From: CAZAYY01 sp964489525 | GTDB lineage: Bacteria > Chloroflexota > Anaerolineae > Anaerolineales > JABWBV01 | DNA length: 64,000 nt | Direction: 5' to 3' | Assembly: GCA_964489525.1 (NCBI GenBank) | Contig: CAZAYY010000007.1 | Coordinates: forward strand, 1 to 64,000 | Shown: positions 1 through 8,090 of the stretch, piece after piece | Layout: the number at the start of each line of letters is the position of its first letter | Numbering within the stretch: position 1 is the stretch's first letter | Position numbers and translations under genes: made by a program | The notes under the pieces: model-generated | Databases searched by the model: none | The model's input: the letters and a program-made list of their open reading frames with translations, nothing else | What the model was told of the DNA's origin: nothing

Positions 1-274
1 GAGCGTTGTAGTACATCAAGCCAAAATCATCAGCGTGGGAGAACTGGCCGGTGTAGGTGTAGCCGGTTTGCAGGGCGTTGCTGCCGCCGCGCACTTCACC
101 GTAGGGCGTGTACTTCTGGTGGGTGGCCTGGTAGGTGGCCGGGTTGTAGGTGACGGTGCTGGAACCCAGGTGGTCACTCAGCAGGTAGAGCAGCGTGCCG
201 TTGTTGTTCATGGCCAGGCGGGTGGAGGCAAAATGGTCGGTTAGAAAGAAGGTTAGTGGGCTGTCTTCATTCAT
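1..274 (-). CDS. orphan RHS core-domain tip, partial (runs off left edge)
   Basis: The frame is open from ATG at 274 to the window edge (91 residues). It holds the hallmarks of the RHS repeat-associated core: a YLLSDHLGSS segment, YTPYGEVR and a YTGQ...GLMYYNA segment. The frame starts only about 30 residues before the conserved core, with an in-frame stop at 281-283, so this is a detached tip and not the end of a full-length RHS shell protein. It begins 6 bp after the stop of the small membrane protein at 281-577 and is likely co-transcribed with it. The variable C-terminal toxin part lies outside the window. The fold assignment is secure; whether it is expressed alone or is a recombination donor is inference. 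Confidence 0.75.
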   Translation of the reverse strand, partial: MNEDSPLTFFLTDHFASTRLAMNNNGTLLYLLSDHLGSSTVTYNPATYQATHQKYTPYGEVRGGSNALQTGYTYTGQFSHADDFGLMYYNA

Positions 275-280
275 GGGGAC

Positions 281-577
281 TCAAAGCTTGGGCCTATTTT
301 TCACATGCAAGCGTTCACTAAATATTTTGTACCCATCATACCCTGCGCATACAAAGTATAAGGTCAAAACGCTGTAATAAAAAACAGCCCCAGATAACCC
401 TGATTTGTCTGCTTCGATTAGTAGTGTGTAGGGTATTCCAAATAAAAACGGAAAGATAAAAAACTCAAAACCTAATTTGAGCAACCCAATAGTGAATCGT
501 CCGGTAAGAATATCCGGGAACCCAAAAAGTGCCACGTTTAACCATGCTCCTAGTATGGGAAACAAATTTATATTCAT
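281..577 (-). CDS. small membrane protein, candidate immunity protein of RHS tip
   Basis: A 98-residue hydrophobic protein with about three membrane segments (roughly residues 5-22, 30-52 and 62-82). ATG at 577 was chosen over ATG at 631 because an AGGG element precedes it and it then starts 10 bp after the stop of the RHS tip (588). Position immediately downstream of an RHS C-terminal toxin tip is where the cognate immunity gene normally sits, and membrane immunity proteins usually go with pore-forming or membrane-active toxins. I recognise no named family, so the immunity role rests on position only. Confidence 0.5.
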   Translation of the reverse strand: MNINLFPILGAWLNVALFGFPDILTGRFTIGLLKLGFEFFIFPFLFGIPYTLLIEADKSGLSGAVFYYSVLTLYFVCAGYDGYKIFSERLHVKNRPKL

Positions 578-587
578 AACTCTAACC

Positions 588-1709
588 CTACCGTTTTGCT
601 GGATGTGCGACGGAGTAAAAGTGGGAATCAATATATTGGGAAGAATGTATCCAAGCCGGTCCGGTATACATCATCGGATAAACACCATCATACATCTGAT
701 TATCTGATAAATCTACCGCTAATAATGTAGCATCAATACCTAATAATGCTAAATCGTAAACTGATTTAGGATTGTCCCAAAAAGTTGCGACATCATATAA
801 GAACCTCCCGTTGAGATTATAATATTTTCTTGGCCCAGTGCGAGGATAGTGATTATTGTATTTGCTACCGGCTTTTATGAAATCGTCCACCCCTGAAAGT
901 CCTGGTCTGGCCCAGGTTTTGGCCGAAACCTCATCCAAAAAACCTTTATCCCAATTCGTAAAAAAATACCCACCAGCACCAACTTCTGTGTTCGTTGACC
1001 AGATTGTAACATTGTCGTGTCCTAGGATTTCCGCAAAAGTAGCCCCATTTCCAGTATCCAGGTTTATTAATAGTAACCCAAAAGCGCCCTTTTCATTACC
1101 ACTCAAGAAAAATCCATAGCGGTTAATAACACCTTGGATGTTCCCAGCCAATGCCACGCTTCCAAAATTAATAAGCGGATTCATTAGTAGACTTAAGATC
1201 AAGTCGTCCTGATAGTATTTAGCAACATCATCCCAGGTCTTACAACCTTGGCATAACAAGGGTATATCTTCTTCCGTAAAATGCCCACTGGGATCCGAGT
1301 ACCTCAGAGGATTTCCGAAAACATACATATACCTGTCAAATGCCAGCGGGTTCCCCGCCCCTGGCAGGATGGTATCCGCCTCCACGAACCTGCCCAGGCT
1401 GGCATCGTACCAGCGAGCGTTGTAAAACATCAAGCCAATCCCCACCACGGCTCTTTGCCCGGTAAACCCAATGTCGGTGGGGCTTTGGCCGGTGGCCAGA
1501 CGGGTTTCGCCATAGGGCATGTACTTCGTCTCGCTGTGCAGTTGGCCGTTGGCGTGGGTGCTGATGCTGGTGGAGCCAAGATGATCGCCCAGGATGAAGT
1601 ACAACACGCCGTTGACTCGCATGGCAAGCGGGCCGCTGCCTGCGGAGTAGTATTTACGTTCGTGGGTCAGGGAGATGTTTGACCAGTTTGTAAATTTTGC
1701 GTTGTTCAT
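588..1709 (-). CDS. orphan RHS tip with variable C-terminal (toxin-like) domain
   Basis: 373 residues. Residues 18-140 are the RHS-associated core (KYYSAG, ILGDHLGST, YMPYGETR, FTGQ, GLMFYNARWYD, LGRFVEADT, LAFDRYMYVFGNP, SDPSGH). The DPSGH motif marks the usual end of the core; the 230 residues after it are a variable tip I cannot assign to a toxin family. It contains a hydrophobic stretch near residues 170-190 and a Gly/Trp-rich part around residues 230-270. The N terminus overlaps the upstream membrane-protein gene by 56 bp, and RHS homology starts just where that gene ends, which suggests a recombination junction near 1655. ATG at 1622 is an alternative start. RHS identity is secure; toxicity is inferred. 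Confidence 0.75.
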   Translation of the reverse strand: MNNAKFTNWSNISLTHERKYYSAGSGPLAMRVNGVLYFILGDHLGSTSISTHANGQLHSETKYMPYGETRLATGQSPTDIGFTGQRAVVGIGLMFYNARWYDASLGRFVEADTILPGAGNPLAFDRYMYVFGNPLRYSDPSGHFTEEDIPLLCQGCKTWDDVAKYYQDDLILSLLMNPLINFGSVALAGNIQGVINRYGFFLSGNEKGAFGLLLINLDTGNGATFAEILGHDNVTIWSTNTEVGAGGYFFTNWDKGFLDEVSAKTWARPGLSGVDDFIKAGSKYNNHYPRTGPRKYYNLNGRFLYDVATFWDNPKSVYDLALLGIDATLLAVDLSDNQMYDGVYPMMYTGPAWIHSSQYIDSHFYSVAHPAKR

Positions 1710-2076
1710 GATCTTGAAGCATTAGGACAATTGTAAGAAAAATTTGAAAAACAAGCAAATCTCGGTACACACTTGTTTGATCATGGCTAAGAAAAATGCT
1801 AGCTAAAAGGGAAAAAAATATCAACACTCCTAAGGGTATTATGAGTGTTTTGGATAATATAATCCTTTGGTAGTGAGTTAACTCAGGCAATGATAGCAGG
1901 CTATTTCGGTATGTTACACTGAAGTAAAATACAAGCAACCATAAAGCATACAACCAAAGATCATTATGGAGTTTTATTCCATTCAACTCCATAATGACCA
2001 AACTGCCCAGAAATATAAGCATAATGATCTTATCCAGAGTAATTGACCACCAATACGATGTCCTATTCTTAATCAT
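1654..2076 (-). CDS. small membrane protein in RHS-tip array, candidate immunity protein
   Basis: 140 residues with at least three hydrophobic segments (about residues 13-29, 38-54 and 78-98) and a basic C-terminal tail. ATG at 2076 was chosen because it overlaps the stop of the upstream 60-residue frame as ATGA (translational coupling); an in-frame ATG at 2109 is possible. It has the same size class and position logic as the protein at 281-577, so it may be immunity for a toxin tip whose remnant lies upstream. No family recognised. Confidence 0.5.
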   Translation of the reverse strand: MIKNRTSYWWSITLDKIIMLIFLGSLVIMELNGIKLHNDLWLYALWLLVFYFSVTYRNSLLSLPELTHYQRIILSKTLIIPLGVLIFFSLLASIFLSHDQTSVYRDLLVFQIFLTIVLMLQDHEQRKIYKLVKHLPDPRT

Positions 2077-2255
2077 TTTTTTATGCCTGAAGGACGGGAG
2101 AAGCGCCAATAATCGTAATTACCGAATTCGGTGAAAGTTCCAAAGAAAACAACCCTCACTACCCCACTTGTGGTTATGAGGCTGCCGCCGCCAGTGGCCA
2201 TGGTAGACCACTGCTCTGCGTTCAGGTTTTGGGAAAAGTGTTTCTTGATGATCAC
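2073..2255 (-). CDS. 60-residue hypothetical protein, possible toxin-tip remnant
   Basis: GTG start at 2255 preceded by a strong AGGAGG-type ribosome binding site. The product is 60 residues with a Gly/Val-rich middle and aromatic end (GNYDYW). Its stop overlaps the next gene as ATGA, so the pair appears translationally coupled. I recognise no family. Its place at the head of the RHS-tip/immunity series suggests it could be the C-terminal remnant of a third tip, or a true small protein. Confidence 0.4.
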   Translation of the reverse strand: MIIKKHFSQNLNAEQWSTMATGGGSLITTSGVVRVVFFGTFTEFGNYDYWRFSRPSGIKK

Positions 2256-2650
2256 AGCCCTCCTCTCCGTTTCTCAGTCACCCCCCGGTACAAAAGCAAC
2301 CCCTGGGCAGGCCTCTGTAAACGCTTGAAAAAATTCTCCCTGCGCCCAATCGTCCCCCCGGGCTTGTTTCCACTATACCGGATGGGCTGCAAAATGCGCA
2401 AGGGTCATTTGTCATGAAAATGACAGGACGTTTGTCATTGGATGATTTGCGCTGCGCCGCATCCCACCTTTCTTCCAACCCATCATGCCAGCCCTCCGGG
2501 CTTGGGAAAATGGCATGCCATTCTCTATAATCATTTCAGCCCTCTGGGCTTGCGTGCCCTCCCCATGTAGTTACGGCTTCAGCCGTGCCCAGGTGGATGT
2601 CACATTAACATGGATCCCCGTCCAATTTTTGCATCTTTTAATAAAATTAC
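2256..2650. other. gene-free stretch
   Basis: About 400 bases without a convincing gene. It holds only the small direct repeats and palindrome listed separately, plus short frames lacking ribosome binding sites. Confidence 0.6.
2489..2586. repeat. short direct repeats and a perfect palindrome
   Basis: Two 16-bp copies of CAGCCCTCYGGGCTTG lie at 2489-2504 and 2537-2552 (one mismatch), each with an internal near-inverted repeat. A perfect 6-bp-stem palindrome, ACGGCT-TC-AGCCGT, lies at 2573-2586. This looks like a small intergenic repeat family or degraded miniature element; I see no terminal inverted repeats or target duplication. Confidence 0.5.
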
Positions 2651-2659
2651 ATTAAAAGC

Positions 2660-2688
2660 TTGACCTTAAATGAAATCTATGTAATAAT
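2660..2688 (+). promoter_or_regulatory. candidate sigma-70 promoter driving a very short hairpin transcript
   Basis: TTGACC (2660-2665), 17-bp spacer, AATAAT (2683-2688); each hexamer matches consensus at 5 of 6 bases. The predicted start near 2695 coincides with the first base pairs of the hairpin at 2694-2735. No plus-strand gene lies between this promoter and the terminator. Confidence 0.4.
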
Positions 2689-2693
2689 AGATT

Positions 2694-2742
2694 CGTTCCT
2701 CTTGCAGGGTGCCCCCCTCACCCTGGAGAGGAACGCTTTTTT
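2694..2742 (+). terminator. strong nested hairpin followed by T-run
   Basis: Outer stem CGTTCCTCT/AGAGGAACG (2694-2702 with 2727-2735), inner stem CAGGGTG/CACCCTG (2705-2711 with 2719-2725), then CTTTTTT on the plus strand. The T-run is on the plus side, although the only adjacent gene (lon-like) ends here from the minus side. The hairpin may also end that transcript. Confidence 0.7.
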
Positions 2743-5173
2743 AAGCCTTACCGTCCGTTTCTTCTTTTTCAGAGGAGCGGGTTGCTTCTTCGAAAGCTGC
2801 CAGGGCTCGCATGACCTGTCCATTCAGCGAATCATCCGGGTAATTTCCCTGCTCATCCAAAACCCCAACCGCCAGTCCGCTGAAAAGCGCCAGGCCCTGG
2901 TCTATGGTTTCCATGGCCCAGATGTGAAAATTCCCTTCAGCCACTGCCTGCATGACATCTTCGTTAAGCATCAGGTTTTGGATATTTGCCTGGGGAATGA
3001 CGACACCCTGGCTGCCTGTCAGCCCCTTGGCTTTGCAGGTTGCAAAGAAACCCTCAATTTTTTGGTTGACCCCGCCAATGGGTTGGATGATGCCGTGTTG
3101 GTTTACAGATCCGGTGATGGCCAGGTCCTGCCGGATGGGGGTTTTGGCAAGCGCGGAAACCAGCACAATGAATTCGGCGGCTGAGGCGCTGTCGCCTTCG
3201 ACGCCGGTGTAAGATTGTTCAAAGGTGATGGATGCCGAAAGGCTGAGCGGCTTCTTGCGGCCATACCGTCCCGCCAGCAGCCCGCTCAGGATGAGCATCC
3301 CTTTGGTGTGGATGGGCCCGCCCAACTCGGCTTTGGATTCGATATCCACCACGCCTGCTTTGCCGGGAACCACCACAGCCGTTACCCGGTTGGGTTTGCC
3401 AAATTCGTAGTCTCCCAGGCTGAGGACGGAAAGCGCATTGATTTGCCCGGTTTGCATGCCGCTGGTGGAGATCATCAGCGTGTTGCGGTCAATCAGTTCC
3501 TGGATTTCTTCTTCAATCAGGCTGCTGCGGTAGATGTTTTCGGCGATGGCCCGGTTCACTTCTTTTGCGCCCACTTTGCCGTTTCCATATTTGCGTGTCC
3601 AATAGTCCGCCTCTCGCACCAGGTTGGCGATCTCACCGAACCGGGTGGATAGTTTTTGTTGGCTGCCCACCAGGCGCGAGCCATATTCCACAATCCTGGC
3701 GACGGCTGTTTTATCGAAAGGCAGCAGGTGGTTTTCTAACACCACGGATTTCACGAATAGGGCATACTCTCTTTCGGTATCCGGAGTGCGCTCTATTTGG
3801 GTGGTGAATTCGGCCCGAATCTTGAAAATTTTGTGAAAGTCTTCATCGTATTCGCGCAGCAGGTAATATAAAACGGGCGTGCCCACCAGCACAACTTTTA
3901 CGTTAAGGGGGATAGGTTCGGGCTCCAGGGTGGCCGTGCTCATCAATCCAAGCTGGTTGGCCAGTTCCACAATCCGGACTGCGCCATCTCGCAAAGAGCG
4001 TTTAAGCCCCTCCCAGGCGTAGGCGTTGAGCAGCACATCGCGGATGGGCAGAATCAGAAAGCCTCCATTGGCCTGGTGCAGGGCGCCAGGGCGGATCATG
4101 GTGAAATCGGTGCGCGAGGCGCCCATGACCATTTCGTGTTCAATTCGCCCGATCAGGTTCTGGTAGGTTGGCTGTGATTCCACAATCACCGGAGCGCCAG
4201 TGCGCTCCGTATGGTCAACAAAAACGTTCACATCATACCTGTCGAGTAAGGATTGGCGCGAAATTTGCCCCAATTGAGCCATGCCTTCCCCGCTCTCATC
4301 CTCGCGAAACATCTGGATGTTTTCAATCATGTCATCTTGGATGGATTCCAGGTGTTCACAGACGGCGGGTAGATCCTGGTAGGTTTCCTGGAGGTCATCC
4401 ACCAGGTGTTCAAGGACGAACAAGGCGGTCATCCGGTTCAGGCGCAGCAGTTTATCGTGGGTTTCCCTTTCCTTGCCACGGATCAGATGTAAGGTGGATT
4501 GGATTTCTTTCCCGATGCGCACTTCCAGTTTTTTTAGCTTCTCAATTTTTTCCGGTTCGAGTTTTTCGATGTCTTCAGGTTTGATGGGTTGGCCTTCGAT
4601 GGCAGGAACTAATACAAACCCCACGCTTGTGCGGGCAATCAGGAAGTTATATTTTTCTGCAAACGCTTTGAGATGGTTTAGAGATTGTTCCTTAAATAGA
4701 TTCAAGGTATCAATGATACGTTTTTGTTCAACTTTAAATTCGTCGCTTTCAAATGCGGCTCGAATTTGCAAGGCAGACTGCCCCACCAGTTCTTGAATCT
4801 GTTTTTTTAGTTGGGTTCCTTTTCCGGCCGGCAGGCTGAGGGCTTTGGGGGCGTGCAGATTGCTGAAATTGTTGACATACACCCAGTCGTTGGGAACTGG
4901 CAGTTTGGCAGCGGCTCGTTCCAAATATTCCCGGCTGAAGGTGGTTCTGCCAGATGCGGGCAGCCCCATCACAAAGATATTGAATCCCTTGCCCATTACC
5001 TCGCTGCCGATTTCCAGGGCGCGGTAGGCGCGTGGCTGGCCGATAAAGCTTTCCAGGTCGGGTAATTCATCGGTGGTTTCAAACCCCAGGCTGACCGGGT
5101 CGCATTTGCGAATCAGCTGTTCTCGCGTCAATGGGTTGACCGGGGGATCCGAAGGTTGGTGAGGCTTTTTCAT
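2741..5173 (-). CDS. Lon-like S16 protease with AAA_32-type ATPase domain
   Basis: 810 residues, of the Lon-related putative ATP-dependent protease type: divergent AAA module first, Lon proteolytic domain last. ATG at 5173 was chosen because AAGGAG lies 7 nt before it; a longer TTG-started frame begins at 5200. The P-loop is GLPASGRT (residues 70-77), with Arg where Lys is expected. A charged helical insert covers about residues 150-290. The proteolytic dyad is Ser662 (GDSAS) and Lys705 (GVNQKIEG), and their 43-residue spacing equals that of E. coli Lon Ser679/Lys722. The usual PSAG motif reads DSAS. It is a monocistronic minus-strand gene. Protease activity is well supported; ATP dependence is uncertain because of the P-loop change. 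Confidence 0.9.
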   Translation of the reverse strand: MKKPHQPSDPPVNPLTREQLIRKCDPVSLGFETTDELPDLESFIGQPRAYRALEIGSEVMGKGFNIFVMGLPASGRTTFSREYLERAAAKLPVPNDWVYVNNFSNLHAPKALSLPAGKGTQLKKQIQELVGQSALQIRAAFESDEFKVEQKRIIDTLNLFKEQSLNHLKAFAEKYNFLIARTSVGFVLVPAIEGQPIKPEDIEKLEPEKIEKLKKLEVRIGKEIQSTLHLIRGKERETHDKLLRLNRMTALFVLEHLVDDLQETYQDLPAVCEHLESIQDDMIENIQMFREDESGEGMAQLGQISRQSLLDRYDVNVFVDHTERTGAPVIVESQPTYQNLIGRIEHEMVMGASRTDFTMIRPGALHQANGGFLILPIRDVLLNAYAWEGLKRSLRDGAVRIVELANQLGLMSTATLEPEPIPLNVKVVLVGTPVLYYLLREYDEDFHKIFKIRAEFTTQIERTPDTEREYALFVKSVVLENHLLPFDKTAVARIVEYGSRLVGSQQKLSTRFGEIANLVREADYWTRKYGNGKVGAKEVNRAIAENIYRSSLIEEEIQELIDRNTLMISTSGMQTGQINALSVLSLGDYEFGKPNRVTAVVVPGKAGVVDIESKAELGGPIHTKGMLILSGLLAGRYGRKKPLSLSASITFEQSYTGVEGDSASAAEFIVLVSALAKTPIRQDLAITGSVNQHGIIQPIGGVNQKIEGFFATCKAKGLTGSQGVVIPQANIQNLMLNEDVMQAVAEGNFHIWAMETIDQGLALFSGLAVGVLDEQGNYPDDSLNGQVMRALAAFEEATRSSEKEETDGKA

Positions 5174-5249
5174 AGAGCGCTCCTTCTGCTGTTTAACCAA
5201 CCCCAGCCTTGCCCTCCAGATGCACCACCCCTTTCACGAACGGAGGGGA

Positions 5250-5277
5250 TTGGGATTGGATGCGGGTACGTTATAAT
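5250..5277 (+). promoter_or_regulatory. candidate promoter upstream of crotonase-fold gene
   Basis: TTGGGA (5250-5255), 16-bp spacer, TATAAT (5272-5277), about 70 bp before the ATG at 5350. The -10 is perfect and the -35 matches 4 of 6 bases. Confidence 0.4.
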
Positions 5278-5349
5278 AATCTTACAGCATTCTGACCAAA
5301 CGCGCACTGCTGTTTCCAACTCACTTTGCACCTGGCAACACGAGGACCG

Positions 5350-6159
5350 ATGAACTATTCTGATTTTCAACACATCCTTTTTGAAAAACGCGAAAATGGA
5401 ATCCTCTGGATGACCCTCAACCGTCCCGAGGTGTTGAACGCGGCCAACGACCGCTTGCACACCGAGTTGGTGCAGGTGTGGAAAACCATTGATGAAGACC
5501 CCTGGGTGAAGGTGGCGGTCGTTTCTGGCGCTGGCCGGGCTTTTTCTGCCGGGGGAGACTTGAAGCTGGTTGAAAACGCATACCAGAACTATCCCGAAAT
5601 CATCCGCATTCTGGATGAGGCCCGCGAGCTGGTTTACAATTTGCTGCACTGTAAGAAGCCGGTGATTTCAGCCATTCATGGTGCCGCAGTGGGGGCAGGG
5701 TTGGTGGTTGCACTGCTGGCAGATATCAGCATTGCCGCCGAGAACGCCCGGCTTGCTGATGGGCATGTGCGCATGGGGGTTGCCGCTGGGGACCACGCCG
5801 CGGTGATCTGGCCGCTGCTGTGCGGAATGGCCAAGGCCAAGTACTACCTGATGACCAGCGATTTTGTTTCAGGGATGGAAGCGGAAAGAATCGGGTTGGT
5901 GAGTTTATGTGTGCCCGAAGCGCAACTGCTGGAGAAGGCTTTTGAGGTTGCCCAGGGCCTGGCCAGTGGGCCGCAGCACGCAATCCGGTTTACCAAAAGA
6001 GCGTTAAACCAGTGGCTGCTGCAGGCTGGCCCCATTTTTGACCACTCGCTGGCTTTGGAGATGTTGGGTTTCTTTTCGGAAGATATGCAGGCAGGTGTGG
6101 CCGCTTTGCGCGATAAAAAACGGGCGGAGTATCCTTCCGCCCGTTCGAGTGAGTCCTGA
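5350..6159 (+). CDS. crotonase-superfamily protein (enoyl-CoA hydratase/isomerase-like)
   Basis: 269 residues, a crotonase fold with LNRPEVLNA near the N terminus and the two oxyanion-hole segments GRAFSAGGDLK and HGAAVGAGL. Start ATG at 5350 follows a GAGG element; an earlier in-frame start at 5326 is less likely. The two glutamates that catalyse hydration (Glu144 and Glu164 of rat enoyl-CoA hydratase) align with positions in GAGLVVAL and ADGHVRMG, where no Glu is present. It should bind acyl-CoA but is unlikely to be a classical hydratase; isomerase, hydrolase or another crotonase reaction is possible. It faces the convergent aminopeptidase gene and is not in an obvious operon. Confidence 0.8.
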   Translation: MNYSDFQHILFEKRENGILWMTLNRPEVLNAANDRLHTELVQVWKTIDEDPWVKVAVVSGAGRAFSAGGDLKLVENAYQNYPEIIRILDEARELVYNLLHCKKPVISAIHGAAVGAGLVVALLADISIAAENARLADGHVRMGVAAGDHAAVIWPLLCGMAKAKYYLMTSDFVSGMEAERIGLVSLCVPEAQLLEKAFEVAQGLASGPQHAIRFTKRALNQWLLQAGPIFDHSLALEMLGFFSEDMQAGVAALRDKKRAEYPSARSSES

Positions 6160-6171
6160 TATCCGTGGGAT

Positions 6172-7572
6172 TTATTTGAGATTTTCCAGGTAATCTACCA
6201 GCAGCCGGACGCCGTAACCCGTTGCGCCTTTGGGCGAGTAGGGCAGGGCGGTATCGCTGATGCCTGTGCTGGCGATATCCAGGTGCGCCCAGGGGACTTC
6301 GCCTTCCACGAACTGTTTTAAGAAAATGCCGCCCACGATGGCGCTGGCTTTGGGCTTGCCTGCGGAGTTTTTCAGGTCGCTGTCGTCCCCGGCAATCAGT
6401 TCAAGATATTCATCGTCCAATGGAAGCTGCCAGACCCGTTCACCGGTGCGTTCGCCCGATTCAAAAATGGCCGCAGCCAGGGCCTGGTTGTTGGCCATCA
6501 GGCCAGCCCGCACACTGCCAAGGGCAACGCCCACCCCGCCGGTCAGGGTGGCAAGGTCTACCATCGCACGGGGCTTGAAATGGCGGCTGGCGTAGGTCAG
6601 GGCATCGGCCAGGACAAGGCGGCCTTCGGCATCCGTGCTGATGATTTCAACGGTGATGCCCGCCAGGGTTTTGAGGATGTCTTGCGGGCGGTAGGCGTTG
6701 CCGGCAATCATGTTTTCTGCGGCGGCAATCACGCCAATCACCGGGGTTTCAATTTCAAGGCTGGCCACAGCCTGCATCAGCCCGAACACGGCCATCGCCC
6801 CGCTTTTGTCGTATTTCATGGTGGTCATGCCATCGGTGGTTTTGATGGAATACCCGCCGGTATCGAAGGTGATGGCTTTGCCCACAAAAACAATCGGCCG
6901 GGTTCCCGCACCTTTGCCAGAACCGGGATAAGCAAGGATGATCATCCGGGAGGGCGTGGCACTGCCTTTGCCCACGGAAACCAGGGCTTCGGCGCCAAGC
7001 GCTTCGAGCTGCTGATCGTCCAGGATGGATACGTCCAACCCCCATTGTTTTCCAAATGACCGTGCCCGTTCTGCCAGGGTGATCGGGTTCAAAACGTTGG
7101 GTGGTTCATGTGCCCATTCGCGCGCCAGGTTCTGTGCGGCGGAAACCGCCCGGGCGTGCTTAACCTCTTTCTCAAGGCTGGTTTTGGCCTTGCTGGAAAA
7201 CACGCCAATTTGAAAAACCTCTTCCGGCCCTTTTTTTGATTTATAGGGCTCAAAGCGGAACGCACCGAGCAGCAGGCCTTCAAATAAGCCAGCCCGCATT
7301 TCGGGGGTATTTTTATCGCCCAGGCTGTCTAACTGGAGCACCAGTTTGAACATTTTCTGTTCAATCAGGTAATTGGCAAGCTGCCCGCCAACTTTCCGGA
7401 GGGTTTCTGGAGATTTGATTTCTTCGCCGCAGTACACTTCCAGTTGGGTATCGGTACCTTTCTGGGAATACCGGACGGTTCCCAGCCGGGCCCCGGCGGC
7501 AAGCTGCGCAAGAGGAACCGCAGCCCCGAATGCATTGCGATCTCGGCAGGCGGTTAATTCAAAATTTGCCAC
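6172..7572 (-). CDS. leucyl aminopeptidase (peptidase family M17)
   Basis: 466 residues. GTG start at 7572 is preceded by AGAGGTGA. The C-terminal catalytic domain carries the M17 signatures: VGKAITFDTGGYSIK (metal and active-site Lys), MKYDKSGAM, and TDAEGRLVLADAL, which supplies metal ligands and the bicarbonate-site Arg. The N-terminal 160 residues form the usual macro-like domain. The enzyme removes N-terminal amino acids from peptides using two metal ions, in the cytoplasm, normally as a hexamer. The fmdB-like gene lies upstream on the same strand (30-bp gap), so the two may be co-transcribed. The NTDAEGR motif has Ser in place of Asn. Confidence 0.93.
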   Translation of the reverse strand: MANFELTACRDRNAFGAAVPLAQLAAGARLGTVRYSQKGTDTQLEVYCGEEIKSPETLRKVGGQLANYLIEQKMFKLVLQLDSLGDKNTPEMRAGLFEGLLLGAFRFEPYKSKKGPEEVFQIGVFSSKAKTSLEKEVKHARAVSAAQNLAREWAHEPPNVLNPITLAERARSFGKQWGLDVSILDDQQLEALGAEALVSVGKGSATPSRMIILAYPGSGKGAGTRPIVFVGKAITFDTGGYSIKTTDGMTTMKYDKSGAMAVFGLMQAVASLEIETPVIGVIAAAENMIAGNAYRPQDILKTLAGITVEIISTDAEGRLVLADALTYASRHFKPRAMVDLATLTGGVGVALGSVRAGLMANNQALAAAIFESGERTGERVWQLPLDDEYLELIAGDDSDLKNSAGKPKASAIVGGIFLKQFVEGEVPWAHLDIASTGISDTALPYSPKGATGYGVRLLVDYLENLK

Positions 7573-7602
7573 AATTCACCTCTTTTTTGGGAAACGAACT
7601 CG

Positions 7603-7923
7603 TTAAGATGCGCTGCTCGGGCTGGCGCCAGTTTTTTCACTGGGCTTGCTGCCCGAGTCGCTGCTTGGGGAGGTTGAGCTGCCTCCCTCGCTGCTTTCTC
7701 CGCCGCCTTTCTCTTTGCGGCTGCCTTCCGCCATGCCAGAAGCAGACCGGTTATCGGTTGCATAAAACCCTGATCCTTTGAACACAACACGAACCGGGCG
7801 ATAGACGCGCTGCAAAGATTCCTTGCCGCACTGCGTGCATTGGGTCAAGGGATCTTCGGCGAATTTCTGAAAAATATCAAACTGCGCACCACAATGCTCG
7901 CAGGCATAGGTATAGGTGGGCAT
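7603..7923 (-). CDS. FmdB-family zinc-ribbon protein
   Basis: 106 residues. Residues 1-55 match the FmdB regulatory-protein zinc ribbon: MPTYTYACEHCG, then CTQCG, with a GSGFYATDN segment. The two CxxC pairs bind one metal ion. The last 45 residues are a Ser/Gly/Lys low-complexity tail, common in this family. ATG at 7923 is preceded by GAGGTG. Family members are common next to housekeeping genes; molecular function is not well established. Confidence 0.88.
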   Translation of the reverse strand: MPTYTYACEHCGAQFDIFQKFAEDPLTQCTQCGKESLQRVYRPVRVVFKGSGFYATDNRSASGMAEGSRKEKGGGESSEGGSSTSPSSDSGSKPSEKTGASPSSAS

Positions 7924-7958
7924 GGAAACACCTCTTCAATTGGGCTTAGCGTAACCGG

Positions 7959-7987
7959 ATTATAGCGCGCGCCAATAGGCCGGGCAA
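7959..7987 (-). promoter_or_regulatory. candidate promoter of fmdB-like/aminopeptidase genes
   Basis: On the minus strand: TTGCCC (7987-7982), 17-bp spacer, TATAAT (7964-7959), 36 nt before the ATG at 7923. Confidence 0.5.
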
Positions 7988-8090
7988 GAAATCACCCATA
8001 AAATGAGTCCAAAGTTTAACACAATTCATATGAATAAGGAAGGAAGCAATTTGCGTAGAAAAATTTCGGGTTTCAATTTCGTAATTAAAA

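Noticed and set aside
588..631. Longer start (631) for the small membrane protein
   Set aside because: Would overlap the RHS tip by 44 bp and lacks a ribosome binding site; ATG 577 has one.
5170..5649. 159-residue minus-strand frame
   Set aside because: Overlaps the start regions of two well-supported genes and has no recognisable features.
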